A stretch of DNA of 64,000 bases from CAVQFD01 sp963724695 (GTDB lineage Bacteria > Acidobacteriota > Vicinamibacteria > Vicinamibacterales > CAVVIG01): assembly GCA_963724695.1 (NCBI GenBank), contig CAVRVW010000002.1:103577-167576 (forward strand), read 5' to 3'. This document shows, one piece after another, positions 35,262-44,869 of the stretch. Each line of letters opens with the position of its first letter. Position 1 is the stretch's first letter. Both the position numbers and the translations under genes were made by a program. The notes below the pieces were generated by a model. It had not been told where the DNA came from. It was given only the letters and a program-made list of their open reading frames with translations, and searched no databases.

Positions 35262-35987
35262 CTATCGCCCGGGGTTGCTCACGAAGCGGTAGCCCACGCC
35301 GCGGACCGTCTGCAGATGGCGGGGGCGGCCGGGCTCATCCTCGATGTAGCGACGCAGCCGCACGATGAAGTTGTCGATCGCGCGGGTGTCGGTGTCCTCG
35401 CGCACGCCCCACACGTTCTCGAGAATCGCCTTGCGCGACACCGGCGAACCTTCGTGCTGCACGAGGTAGCGCAGGAGTTCGGCTTCCATCAGCGTCAAGC
35501 GGCATCCGCTTCTCGCCGACGCGCACTTCCATCTGCTCGAAGTCGATGCTCTTGCCGCGAAAGGCATACTGCGAACGGGACCGGCGGCGTTTCGGCCGCC
35601 ATCTGCTGCCGGAACCACTCGGTGCGCCGGAGCAGTCCGCGCACCCGCGAGATCAGGATCGGCAGCTCGAATGGCTTGGTGAGGTAGTCGTCCGCGCCCA
35701 TTTCGAACCCGCGCAGCACGTCCTCCGATCGCCCGCGCGCGGTCAGCATGAGCACCGGCACGTACCGCCGCGTCCGCCGCAGTTCCGCCACGACGCCAAA
35801 GCCGTCGATGCCCGGAAGCATCAGGTCCAGGATGACCAGATCGTAGCGGCTCGGCTCCGCCGTCGAGCCGCCGCAGCGCTTCCTCGCCGTTGTCCGCGAC
35901 ATCCACGTCGTGCTGCTCGGCCTCGAGGTTGAAGCGCAGGCCGTCGGCCAGGTGCTGCTCGTCTTCGACGATGAGAATGCGGCTCAT
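35262..35987 (-). CDS. OmpR-family response regulator (frameshifted sequence)
   Basis: About 240 residues. The receiver has RILIVEDEQHLADGLRFNLE, the phospho-acceptor in LVILDLMLPGIDGFGVV and the switch Lys in GADDYLTKPFELPILISRVR. The C-terminal winged helix is TLMEAELLRYLVQHEGSPVS, WGVREDTDTRAIDNFIVRLR and HLQTVRGVGYRFVSNPG. Frame changes occur near 35862, 35560 and 35510. The start overlaps the kinase stop as ATGA. It is the last gene of the desaturase-kinase-regulator run and is the cognate regulator of the kinase just upstream. Confidence 0.85.
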   Translation of the reverse strand: MSRILIVEDEQHLADGLRFNLEAEQHDVDVADNGEEALRRLDGGAEPLRSGHPGPDASGHRRLWRRGGTAADAAVRAGAHADRARAIGGRAARVRNGRGRLPHQAIRAADPDLAGARTAPAHRVVPAADGGRNAAGPVRSMPFAARASTSSRWKCASARSGCRLTLMEAELLRYLVQHEGSPVSRKAILENVWGVREDTDTRAIDNFIVRLRRYIEDEPGRPRHLQTVRGVGYRFVSNPGR

Positions 35988-36894
35988 TGCGTCGCGACCA
36001 GCGGCAGCTCGACGGTGAAGGCGCTGCCGTGCCCGACGCCGTCGCTCTCGACGAACACCTTGCCGCCGTGCCGGCCGACCACCGAGCGGACGATGAAGAG
36101 CCCGAGGCCGGTGCCCTTGACCCGCGTCGCGCCCGGGATGCGATAGAAGCGCTTGAAGATGCGCTTGCGCTCCGCCGGCGAGATGCCGATGCCCTTGTCG
36201 CGGACTCGAAGCGCGATCGTCGCGCGGATCCGTCTGCTCGAGTTCGACCGCCACCCGCACGTCCGGCCCCGAGTACTTGATCGGCGTTGTCCACGAGGTT
36301 CGAGACGACGGCTCTCAACTCGTCCTCGTCGCCGAGCACGCGCCGCCCTTCGCGCTCTGGTCAACGACTCCCGATAGGTCAGCGCTTCCACTGGCAGGCG
36401 ATGGCGGGTCCGCGCCAGCGCGAGGCACTCCTGCACGAGCACGCTGAAGTCGACGGGCCGGCTGTGCCCTTGGCGGACGCGCGCGCCGATCTGCCCGGCG
36501 CGCAGGACCTGCTCGATCGTGCCGAGCAGCCGGTCGCTGTCCTCGAGCATCGTCCCGTAGAACTCCTGGCGCTTCGCCTCGTCCACCTGACGATTCTGCA
36601 GGGTCTGCAGATACAGCTTCATCGACGCCACGGGCGTCTTCAGCTCGTGGGTCACCGCGTTGATGAACGCCTCGTGCTGTTCGTTCCGCCGGATTTCGCG
36701 GACCAGGAAGATGGTGTTGAGGACGACGCCGGTGATGATGAGGGGAAAGACCAGAACGCCGAGGAGCAGCAGGCCGGCCTGCCGCCAGCTGACGATGACC
36801 CAGCCGACGTTGAGGGCGAGCGCACCGCCGACGAGGCACGGCGCCGAGGACGATGAAGAAGGCGATCGATCTCCGGCGGCCGCCGGATCTGCAT
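35984..36894 (-). CDS. Membrane sensor histidine kinase (frameshifted sequence)
   Basis: About 300 residues. Two hydrophobic N-terminal helices occur (SIAFFIVLGA with LVGGALALNVGWVIVS, then GLLLLGVLVFPLIITGVVL), without a large periplasmic loop. A HisKA box follows (FINAVTHELKTPVASMKLYL), then DEDELRAVVSNLVDNA, DKGIGISPAERKRIFKRFYR and GTGLGLFIVRSVVGRHGG. Frame changes lie near 36800-36840, 36340 and 36230-36290. A two-helix sensor with almost no extracytoplasmic part usually senses the membrane itself. The gene follows the fatty-acid desaturase by 32 bp and overlaps its response regulator, which supports a membrane-fluidity sensing role; that role is an inference. Confidence 0.8.
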
Positions 36895-36926
36895 GCTCAC
36901 GCCTCTAAGGATAGAACGAACGCCCG

Positions 36927-37844
36927 CTACGCCGCGACTTCTTCCTCGGACGCGTCGCTCACCTTGGCCACACGCACGTCCCAGACGAGGCCGAGCGCTC
37001 GGAGCAGCTTGAGCTCGAGCCAGGTGACGTCGAACTCGTACCAGGCCAGACCGTGGCGCGCGGAGGTCGGGTGGGCGTGATGGTTGTTGTGCCAGCCCTC
37101 GCCAAAGGTGAGGAGCGCAACCCACCAGGTGTTGCGGGAATCGTCGGTGGTCGCGAAGCGGCGGCGGCCCCACATGTGCGTGGCCGAGTTGACCAGCCAG
37201 GTCGAGTGCAGGCCGACGACGACGCGCAGGAAGATGGCCCAGTTCACGAGGCCCCACCCGCCGATGGCCAGGAGCGCGAAGCCGAGCACGGTGAGCGGCA
37301 CCCAGTGGTAGGTGGTCAGCCAGCGATAGAACGGATCCTTTGCGAGGTCGGGCGCGTAGCGCGCCATCCGCGCCGTGTCGTTGTGATTCGCTTCGCCGAA
37401 CATGATCCAGCCGATGTGCGCCCAGAATCCGCTGACGCGCGGCGTGTGCGGATCCTCGGCTTCATCGGAATACTGATGGTGCAGGCGGTGCGTGGCGACC
37501 CAGAAGATCGGCCCGCCCTCGAGCGTGAGCGTGCCGCAGACGGCCAGGAAGTAGTCGAAGAGCTTGAAGGTCTTGAACCCGCGGTGCGTGTGCAGCCGGT
37601 GGTAGCCCATGCTGATGCCCAGCCCGACGGCGACCCAGTACAGAACCAGGGCGACGGCCAGGTTCGTCCAGCTGAAGGACCAGAACGCCGCCACGGCCTG
37701 GACGTGGAACCAGACCAGGACGACGCAGGTGAGGACGCTGAGCTTGCTGTAGCGCGACGATGTCGCAACGCCCGTGAACTCGGGCCTGGGCTCTGGCGTG
37801 CCTGGCATCCCCGGAATCGATGACGGCGTCGAAAGGCTGTCCAT
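36927..37844 (-). CDS. Acyl-lipid/acyl-CoA delta-9-type fatty-acid desaturase
   Basis: 305 residues, an integral membrane di-iron enzyme introducing a cis double bond into acyl chains. All three histidine clusters are present: HRLHTH (MGYHRLHTHRGF), HRLHH (ATHRLHHQYSDEAEDPHTPR) and HNNHH (GEGWHNNHHAHPTSAR). Four membrane helices surround them. An N-terminal 30-residue Pro/Ser-rich segment has no known role. The frame is intact, which contrasts with the frameshifted kinase and regulator downstream. The three form a compact minus-strand run with spacings of 32 bp and -4 bp. Confidence 0.92.
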   Translation of the reverse strand: MDSLSTPSSIPGMPGTPEPRPEFTGVATSSRYSKLSVLTCVVLVWFHVQAVAAFWSFSWTNLAVALVLYWVAVGLGISMGYHRLHTHRGFKTFKLFDYFLAVCGTLTLEGGPIFWVATHRLHHQYSDEAEDPHTPRVSGFWAHIGWIMFGEANHNDTARMARYAPDLAKDPFYRWLTTYHWVPLTVLGFALLAIGGWGLVNWAIFLRVVVGLHSTWLVNSATHMWGRRRFATTDDSRNTWWVALLTFGEGWHNNHHAHPTSARHGLAWYEFDVTWLELKLLRALGLVWDVRVAKVSDASEEEVAA

Positions 37845-38117
37845 GAGGCTCCTGTGCGTACGGTGACGTCCATCTACCGGTACTGAACTCCATGCCCAGC
37901 CACTGTAAGACTTCCGTAATAGTTATGGTTCGGCGCGAGGGCTGCGCGGAATCGTGCAGCGCAGCGCAAAAAGGACACCGCGGTATTCGTGACCGGCTGG
38001 AGCCTCCCCAACTGCCCGTGGAGTCGGAAACGACCAAGATGCGTGCGATCGTCGTCGTGGGTGGGGGCCGCTACCCGACTGGGATAGAGTGGTGACCGTT
38101 GACTGAAGGTGTGCTTG

Positions 38118-39252
38118 ATGAGCGTCGCCATTCGGACCGATCGTGAAGGCGATCGCGGGCGCCTTGCCCCGGTCGGTCCGTTCGACCTGGCCCACGTCCT
38201 CGACGTCGAGCGCGCGGTGGAGAGTGCAGGCCCCCGCCTGGCCGGGTGCCTGGCCGTCGATGTGGACCTCGCCGGGCTCGATCGGATAGACGGCGCCGGC
38301 GCGGTCCTGCTGGCGCGGTTCCTCGATCGCCTGGACGCCGAGCGGCCACCACACGCGGATCGTGGAGGGCGGCAACCCGGAGGCGGCGCGCCTGATCGCG
38401 TCTCTATCGCGAGCGACGACGTCGATCGCCCGGCGCCGCGGCACCACCCGCGAGGGCGCCTCGCGAGGCTCGGCACGTTGGCCGCGGATGTGCCCGTCAC
38501 GGCCAACTCCGCCCTCGATTTCATCGGGCGCTGCGCTGATCGCGTTGCCGAAAGCGGTCGCCGCGCCGCGCTCGGTCGACTGGCGCTCGCTTCCACGGCT
38601 CGTCCAGGAGATCGGCGCCGACGCGCTGCTCGTCACCGGCGCCGCCAACCTGCTCGTCGGCCTCATCATCGGATTCCTCGGCGTCTCGCAGCTCGGGCGC
38701 TTCGGCGCGATCGTCTACGTCCCCGAGCTCGTCGTGGTCGCGCACTTCCGCGAGCTCGGACCGCTCGTCACCGCGATCGTCGTCGCCGGCCGATCGGGCG
38801 CCGGCCTCGCGTCGGAGATCGCGACGATGAAGGTGTCGGAGGAAATCGATGCGCTGCGGTCGATGGGGTTCGACCCGGTGCGATGGCTGGTCGTGCCCCG
38901 CTGTCTCGCGCTCGTCATCGTGGTGCCGCTCCTGACCTGGATCGGCGACTGTGCTGGCGCTCGTCGGCGGGCATGGCAGCGACGATCGCCATCACCGACA
39001 TGACGCCGCGCGCCTATGTCGTCGGCGACCGCTGGATCACATCACCGCGGGCCACTTGCTGGGCGGCCTCGTCAAGAGCCCGTTTCTGGCGCTCGCGATC
39101 GGCCTGATCGCCTGCGGCCAGGGGCTGGCCACGCAGGGCGGCGCCGCCGCGGTCGGCGCCCGCACGACGAGCGCCGTGGTGCTGGCCATCTTCAGCGTGA
39201 TCGTGATCAACGCGCTGTTCACGCTCTTCTACGTCTGGTACTGGGCATCTGA
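38118..39252 (+). CDS. STAS-MlaE fused lipid-ABC permease (frameshifted sequence)
   Basis: A permease of the Mla phospholipid transport system with an N-terminal STAS-like domain (GPFDLAHVLDVERAVES, CLAVDVDLAGLDRIDGAGAV). The permease core reads ALLVTGAANLLVGLIIGFLG, YVPELVVVAHFRELGPLVTA, IVVAGRSGAGLASEIATMKV and EEIDALRSMGFDPVRWLVVP. A third block then follows: GHLLGGLVKSPFLALAIGLI, GQGLATQGGAAAVGARTTSA. Frame changes lie near 38350, 38450, 38950, 39040 and 39240. I end it at the TGA at 39250-39252, one base before the ATPase start. The order permease-ATPase-MCE-lipoprotein matches known Mla-type operons, and STAS-MlaE fusion is common outside Enterobacteria. Confidence 0.82.
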
Positions 39253-39253
39253 C

Positions 39254-40026
39254 ATGCCGCACGGCTCGCCGCAGGCCGCACATCATCGTCGACGATCTGC
39301 GAATCGGGTGGGGATCGCGGGTGCTCATGGAGCACGTCAGCTTCGAGGTCGACCGCGGCACGACGCTTCGCGATCCTCGGCGGCTCGGGCAGCGGCAAGA
39401 GCACGCTGCTGCGCTACCTGATCGGCCTCGAGCGCCCGATGGCGGGCCGCATCGACATCGACGGCGTCGGCGAGCCGCATCTCTACGAAGGCGTGCCGCC
39501 GTTCGGCGTGCTCTTTCAGTCGGGCGCGCTCTTCAGCTCGATGACGCTCGCCGAGAACCTCGCGCTGCCGCTGACGACCTGGACGCCGGTTCGCGGCGCC
39601 ACGGCACGGGATCTCGTTCAGGCCAAGCTCGATCTGGTCGGGCTCGGTCCGTTCGCCGAACATCTGCCCGGCGAGATCTCGGGCGGCATGAAGAAGCGCG
39701 CCGGCATCGCCCGCGCGCTGATGCTCGAGCCCGATCTCCTGTTCTTCGACGAGCCGTCCGCCGGGCTCGACCCGATCACCGCGGTCGAACTCGACCAGCT
39801 GATCGTCACGCTCAGCCGCGACCTCGGCATCACGGTCGTCATCGTGACCCACGAGCTGCCGAGCATCTTTCTCGTGGCCAACGCCTGCATCGTGCTGGAC
39901 AAGGCCACGAAGGGCATCGTCGCGCGGGGCGATCCGCGCACGCTGCGCGACGAGTCGCCGATCCCGTTCGTGCACAGTTTCTTCACGCGGTCGTCGCCAG
40001 GCACGTCCGCGATCCAGGGAGCGTGA
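39254..40026 (+). CDS. MlaF-type ABC transporter ATPase (two N-terminal frameshifts)
   Basis: About 257 residues, the energising subunit for the adjacent permease. HIIVDDLRIGWGSRVLMEHV begins the fold and LGGSGSGKSTLLRYLIGLE is Walker A. GVLFQSGALFSSMTLAENL is the Q loop (characteristic of the Mla group), LPGEISGGMKKRAGIARAL the ABC signature with an unusual Met-Lys-Lys-Arg typical of MlaF, and PDLLFFDEPSAGLDP Walker B and D loop. The switch histidine is in VTHELPSIF. Frame changes at about 39277 and 39367 lie at the N-terminus only. The ATG at 39254 begins two bases after the permease TGA. Confidence 0.87.
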
Positions 40027-40029
40027 CCG

Positions 40030-41001
40030 ATGGCCGTCGAGAGAAGCTACGCGCGACTTGGCCTGTTCCTGGTGGTAGCGCTGCTGGTGGTCGCTCGCGA
40101 CGGCGCTGCTGTTCATTCAGCGCCTGCGGAGCCAGGCGGTGATCGAGATGGTCACCTATCACGACGGAGAACGTCAGCGGCCTCGACGTCTCGAGCCCGG
40201 TGCGGTACAGGGGCGTGCCGGTGGGCCGCGTCGCCGGACCTGCGCATCGACCCGTCCGCGCTGAGACATCGAGATCGACTTCGAGCTGTTCCTCGACCGC
40301 CTCACGACGCATCGGCGTCGAACGTCGAGCAGCTTCAGGCGATGGCCGATTCCGGACATGTTCCCGAACCTCCGGGCGCAGGTGGTGAGCAATCCGGTGA
40401 CCGGCGAGGCGTACCTGCTGCTCGATCGGGCCGGAGAATCCTCCGCCGCCGCTCGCGCTCGAGTTCACGCCGGATCGCGCCTACGTGCCCGTCGATGCCG
40501 ACGCCGCTTGCGGCGGTGCAGGATCGGCTGCCGGCGGTCCTGGACCGCGCCGAGGCGACGCTGCGAGACCTCAGGGAGATCGTCGCGCGGATTCCCGACA
40601 GCCTCGATCGGAGCGACCGGTTCTTCACCAACGTCGAGCGCATCTTCCAGGAGAGCGAGCTGCCGGCGCTGAGCGCCGACTCCCGGACGTTCTTCGCGAC
40701 AAGCAACGAGCAGATCGCGCAGCTGACCTCCAATGTCGACAGGCTGATCGGCACCGGCGGGACGCTGGTCACGGCCGTCGACGATGCGCGCGCCGCGATC
40801 AAGGATGCCGACCTGCCGGAAACCACCAAGGCCGTGCGCGAGGCTCTGGACACGACGAGCCTCGCGGCCGACGATCTCCGCCGCTCGCTGCCGGCCATTC
40901 GCGACTCGCTCGAGCAGCTGCGCGAGCTCGCCCGCATGCTCGAGGAACAGCCGGAGTCGGTGGTCTACGGTCCGCGGCCCGCAGGAGCGAACCCGCGATG
41001 A
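40030..41001 (+). CDS. MlaD/MCE-domain periplasmic lipid-binding protein (frameshifted sequence)
   Basis: A single N-terminal anchor (YARLGLFLVVALLVV) precedes an MCE domain recognisable from VSGLDVSSPVRYRGVPVGRV and NLRAQVVSNPVTGEAYLLLD. A long helical C-terminal tail follows (LPAVLDRAEATLRDLREIVA, SRTFFATSNEQIAQLTSNVD, LAADDLRRSLPAIRDSLEQL), as expected for MCE proteins that form needle-like tunnels. Frame changes are dense between 40095 and 40500 (at least five), whereas the helical tail is clean. It lies three bases after MlaF and its stop overlaps the next start by ATGA. The role is carrying phospholipid between membranes through the hexameric MCE ring. Confidence 0.82.
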   Translation: MAVERSYARLGLFLVVALLVVARDGAAVHSAPAEPGGDRDGHLSRRRTSAASTSRARCGTGACRWAASPDLRIDPSALRHRDRLRAVPRPPHDASASNVEQLQAMADSGHVPEPPGAGGEQSGDRRGVPAARSGRRILRRRSRSSSRRIAPTCPSMPTPLAAVQDRLPAVLDRAEATLRDLREIVARIPDSLDRSDRFFTNVERIFQESELPALSADSRTFFATSNEQIAQLTSNVDRLIGTGGTLVTAVDDARAAIKDADLPETTKAVREALDTTSLAADDLRRSLPAIRDSLEQLRELARMLEEQPESVVYGPRPAGANPR

Positions 41002-41618
41002 CACGCAGACGATCGGGCTTCTGTCTTCGCTTCTGTCTTAGCGTCTCTCTTCTCGTGGCGATCGCCGGTCTCGCGGGCGTTGCCTGTCAGCTGCGGCGCC
41101 CCGACACGGTCGCGGTCCGCATGATCGAGCCGCAGCTCGTCGAGCCGCCCGCGCCGGCGGCGGTCGCCGCCGACGCCGTCGCCGTCCGGCTGCTCGACAC
41201 GCAGGCGCGCGCACACATCGGCCGCCGGCTGCTTCGCCAGCTTCCGGACGGGGAGCTGACCGAGGATCCCGTCTGGCGATGGTCGTCGGCCCCCGATCGC
41301 TATCTCGACACGGCGCTCCGCCTCGAGCTGGCGTCGGCCCGTGACGTGCGTCTCGTCGATTCCGGCACGGCGTCGTCGCTGGCCGTGACGCTCCTGGTGT
41401 GGCAGCTCGAATCGGCGGCCGGCGGGACGCGGCTGGCAGGGGCGATCGAGCTGCAGCTCGCGGGAGCCGACCGAGGGGTCAATGCCGGCGTGGTTCGTGA
41501 CAGCGAGCCGGTGTCGGCCGAGCTGCCTGGCGACCTGGCGCCCGCTGCGGGTCGCCTGCTGCGCCGGCTCGCATCCGAAGCCGTCACCCGCGTCCGATCG
41601 CGCGCTCCTTCCCGTTAG
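40998..41618 (+). CDS. ABC-type transport auxiliary lipoprotein (PqiC-like)
   Basis: 206 residues. The leader FCLSVSLLVAIAGLAGVAC carries a lipobox cysteine at about residue 30. The body alternates strands and helices in the pattern of the transport-auxiliary family: DAVAVRLLDTQARAHIGRR, DGELTEDPVWRWSSAPDRYL, DTALRLELASARDVRLVDS, and LAVTLLVWQLESAAGG. Members anchor in the outer membrane and complete MCE systems such as Pqi. The start overlaps the MCE gene stop (ATGA), making this the fourth gene of the operon. The frame is intact. Confidence 0.75.
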   Translation: MTRRRSGFCLRFCLSVSLLVAIAGLAGVACQLRRPDTVAVRMIEPQLVEPPAPAAVAADAVAVRLLDTQARAHIGRRLLRQLPDGELTEDPVWRWSSAPDRYLDTALRLELASARDVRLVDSGTASSLAVTLLVWQLESAAGGTRLAGAIELQLAGADRGVNAGVVRDSEPVSAELPGDLAPAAGRLLRRLASEAVTRVRSRAPSR

Positions 41619-41669
41619 AGGGCTTTCACACTCGTGTAGCGGGTGAAAGCCCGGTTCGTCCTTGGGCGC

Positions 41670-41803
41670 TTGGTTCTTGGTTCTTCGTTCGTCCGTGGTC
41701 CCTGGTCCTTGGTGCGAGATTCCCCGTCGGCCGACGTGACAACCACACACCAAGCCGCCAAGGACCAAGGCCCGCCCAAGGACAAAGACCCAGGGACCAA
41801 GCA
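41670..41803. repeat. Two opposed arrays of 7-bp repeats
   Basis: Left arm 41670-41711 has six contiguous heptamers: TTGGTTC twice, TTCGTTC, GTCCGTG, GTCCCTG, GTCCTTG. Right arm 41758-41803 has heptamers CCAAGGA, CCAAGGC, CCAAGGA, CAAAGAC, CCAGGGA and CCAAGCA, broken once by CCGC. The right arm is the reverse-complement type of the left, so the two can pair around about 46 bases. They lie between convergent genes ending at 41618 and 41833 and could act as a bidirectional terminator. Confidence 0.8.
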
Positions 41804-41832
41804 CTGGCGGCTAAGCCGAAGCAAGAGCCGCC

Positions 41833-43143
41833 CTAAGCGACCGGCTGAGCCTCGCCACGCCCGACGAGCAGCGCCTGGCTCGCGGCGACCAACGTGGCCA
41901 GCGCCAGGCCTTCGGCCGCCTTCGTGACCTCGTCGAGCGAGGGAAACGACGGCGCGACGCGGATGTTGCGATCGTTCGGATCCTTGCCGTGCGGGAAGGT
42001 CGACCCGGCCGGCACGACGGTGATGCCCGCCTCCTTGCGCGAGCTCGATGACGCGGCGGGCGCAGCCGTCGAGCACGTCGAAGCTGACGAAGTAGCCGCC
42101 TTCGGGCTTCGTCCACGTGGCGACGCCCGTGCCGCCGAGCAGCCGCTCGAAAGGTCTCGTCGACCGTCCTGAAACTTCGGCGCGCAGGCTGCCCGCGTGC
42201 TCCGTCCATGAGCGCCAGGATGCCGGCTTCGTTCTTCAAGAACCGGACGTGCCGCAGCTGGTTCAACTTGTCGGCGCCGATGGTCCGGCGCTCCATCTGC
42301 TGCAGCAGCCACTTCACGTTCGCCGGCGACGAGGCGAAGACGGCGACGCCGGCGCCGGCAAACGTCATCTTCGACGTCGACGCGAAGACGAAGCGCGCGA
42401 TCGGATGCCCGTGCCGCTCGCAGAGCGCCATCATGTCGGCGATGTCGTGGCGGCGCGCGCGTCAGGTGGTGCACGGCGTACGCGTTGTCCCAGATGATGC
42501 GGAAGTCAGGCGCCGCCGTCTTCATCTCCGCGAGGCGTTCGGCGACCTCCGTCGAATACACCTCGCCGGTCGGATTGCTGTACTTCGGCACGCACCAGAT
42601 GCCCTTGATCCGTCGGGTCCGACGCCACCAGCCGTTCGACGACGTCCATGTCCGGGCCCTCGCCGGTCAGCGGCACGGGAATCATCTCGATGCCGAAGCC
42701 GTCGCAGATCGTGAAGTGACGGTCGTAGCCGGGAACCGGACAGAGGAACGCGCGGCTTGGCCGTCGGACCAGGGCGCGGCGCTGCCGGGCACGCCGCGTA
42801 GCGAGGCCCACTCGATCGTGTCGTGCATCAGTTCGAGCGACGAGTTGCCGGCGACGATCACCCGCTCGGACGGGGCGCCGATCATCGGCGCAAAGAGCGC
42901 GCGCGCCTCGGGCAGGCCCTGCAGGCCGCCGTAGTTGCGGCAGTCCGTGCCGTCGGCCGCCGTGTAGTCGCCGTCACGGAGAATCGACAGCAGGCCGTTC
43001 GAGAAGTCGAGCTGTTCGGGCGATGGCTTGCCGCGTCCCAGATTCAGGTTGAGCTTCTGCGCGCGAAAGCCCTGATAGCGATCGTGGGCGCGTGCGCGAA
43101 AGGCACGAAGGTCGTCGGTCGAAAGCGTCTGCAGTCCGGACAT
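41833..43143 (-). CDS. PLP-dependent class I aminotransferase (frameshifted sequence)
   Basis: About 435 residues. Similarity runs from LNLNLGRGKPSPEQLDFSNG, YGGLQGLPEARALFAPM and VIVAGNSSLELMHDTIEWAS to CVPKYSNPTGEVYSTEV (the PLP-phenolate region), RIIWDNAYAVHHLT, and FVFASTSKMTFAGAG, whose Lys forms the internal aldimine. The end is PSFPSLDEVTKAAEGLALA. At least six frame changes occur between 42030 and 42770. The pattern GRGKPSPEQLDFS belongs to the group annotated as aspartate aminotransferase-like class I/II enzymes; the amino donor is not determined. It is transcribed alone on the minus strand. Confidence 0.83.
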
Positions 43144-43267
43144 TGCACTCCTCTGAAGATCCTTATCCTCTCACGGCCGGGCTGGGGAGATCGACTGGTC
43201 GAGTGATCGAGCCGGGGTGCCGCGTATACTCGCAGGGTGATCCGCCACCGCCAGAGGAGGGAACACC

Positions 43268-43774
43268 ATGAATGTGACCGAGCTGTTCCTCGCAGAGCTC
43301 GACCGTGAAGTGGCGCGCAGCCGCCGTGCGCTGGAGAACGTCCCGGAGGGCAAGCACGATTGGAAGCCCCACGAGCGCTCGATGATGTTCGGCTACCTGA
43401 CTGACATGGTCGCCACGATCCCGAACTGGATCACGATGATCATCAAGCAGGACGAACTGGACATCGCGCCGAAGGGCGGCCCGAGCCAGCCGCGTCAACC
43501 GATGAACACCAGCGCGGAGTTCCTTCAGGCCCTGGAAAAGGCTGCAGCGGGCGCCCGCGTCGCGTTGAGAGGTACCGACGAGAAGCATCTGCAGACCAAC
43601 TGGCGGCTGCTGGCCGGGGGCCAGGTCGTGATGGAGACATCCCGGCACGAGATGATCCGCGACACGATCAACCACTGGGCGCACCACCGTGGACAGATGA
43701 CCGTCTACCTCCGGCTCATGGGCGCGCCAGTGCCTGCGCTCTACGGGCCGTCAGCAGACGACAAACGCTTCTGA
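43268..43774 (+). CDS. DinB-family protein
   Basis: 168 residues, a four-helix bundle expected to bind a metal ion through three histidines. Visible landmarks are ELFLAELDREVARSRRALEN, VPEGKHDWKPHERSM (first His region) and the C-terminal INHWAHHRGQMTVYLRLMG with the His-His of the family. DinB relatives include thiol transferases that use bacillithiol or mycothiol, but most, including this one, have unknown chemistry. GGAGGGAA lies five bases before the ATG. It is 19 bp upstream of the AI-2E-family transporter. Confidence 0.88.
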   Translation: MNVTELFLAELDREVARSRRALENVPEGKHDWKPHERSMMFGYLTDMVATIPNWITMIIKQDELDIAPKGGPSQPRQPMNTSAEFLQALEKAAAGARVALRGTDEKHLQTNWRLLAGGQVVMETSRHEMIRDTINHWAHHRGQMTVYLRLMGAPVPALYGPSADDKRF

Positions 43775-43793
43775 CCGGGGAGCGCTATCCGAC

Positions 43794-44869
43794 ATGTCCG
43801 ATCTCCTGCTCAAACGACAGCCGCCGCGAGGGCTCAAATGGGCGATCCTGGTGGGCGCAACTGCGCTGGTGCTCTACCTCTGCGTGCTGATCCTCAAGCC
43901 CTTCGCGGCGGTGATTGCCTGGTCCTCGATTCTGTCCATTGCGTTCTACCCCGTGCACCGGCGGCTGACGGAGCGGACCGGCCGTCCGTCGGTCAGCGCG
44001 CTTCTCACCAGCATCCTGGTGATCGTGACCATCCTGATCCCGATCGCGTTCATCGCCGGGCTGGCCGTCAACCAGTTCCTGTCGTTGCGATCCTACGTGC
44101 AGGAGACCTTCAAGGAAGGGTTCGATCCGAGCGCCGTCGAGCCGCTGCAGCGCATGCTCGACTGGCTCTCGCTGACGTTCCGGCTCGACACGAGCCAGTT
44201 CGTCAACTGGTTGACCGAGAACGCGAGCCAACTCGGCGGCGCCCTCGGAGGATTCACCCTGACGCTTGTGGCGAACCTCTCCACCGGACTCGTCTCGTTC
44301 GTGTTCACGATCTTCGCGATGTTCTTTCTGTTCCGCGACGGTGATCGGATTGTCGCAGAATCCCGGATTTGCTTCCGCTGGAGCACGCACGGAGCCAGGC
44401 GGCCCTCGAGCGCGTCCGCGATGTGATCTACGCGAGCGTGTACGGCGTGTTCGTGATCGCCGTCCTGCAGGGGCTGCTGTGCGCGCTGATGTTCTGGATG
44501 CTCGGCATCCCCTCCGCGGTGCTGTGGGGCGTCGTGACGGTGCTGACGAGCGTCCTGCCGCTCGTCGGGTCGGCGGCGGTGTGGGTGCCGGGGACGATCT
44601 ACCTGCTGGCCACGGGACGCTGGCCGCAGGCGATCGTGCTCGCGGTGTGGGGCGCGGTGGTGATCGGCAGCGTGGACAATTTTCTCAGGCCGAAGCTCGT
44701 CGGAGGGCAGGTCGGGTTGAGCGAGCTGGTCATGTTCTTCTCGCTCCTCGGGGGCATGCAGCTCTTCGGCCTTCTTGGGATCGTGCTGGGACCGGTCCTC
44801 TTCGCCATCGCTGGCTCGATCTTCACCGCCTTGAGCGAAGACCGCGAGGCCACGGCCGAAGGTTCCTGA
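43794..44869 (+). CDS. AI-2E/PerM-family transporter, one frameshift
   Basis: About 358 residues with eight hydrophobic segments. The N-terminal helices ILVGATALVLYLCVLILKP and VIAWSSILSIAFYPVHRRL are diagnostic, as are LLTSILVIVTILIPIAFIAG and the C-terminal FWMLGIPSAVLWGVVTVL, LVGSAAVWVPGTIYLL, DNFLRPKLVGGQVGLSELV and GLLGIVLGPVLFAIAG. One frame change near 44357 joins the halves. Family members include TqsA and Na+/H+ antiporters; the substrate is unknown. The stop TGA (44867-44869) abuts the convergent permease stop with no spacer. Confidence 0.88.

Noticed and set aside
41670..41803. Possible CRISPR array
   Set aside because: Units are 7 bp and contiguous, with no unique spacers of 25-40 bp and no cas gene nearby.
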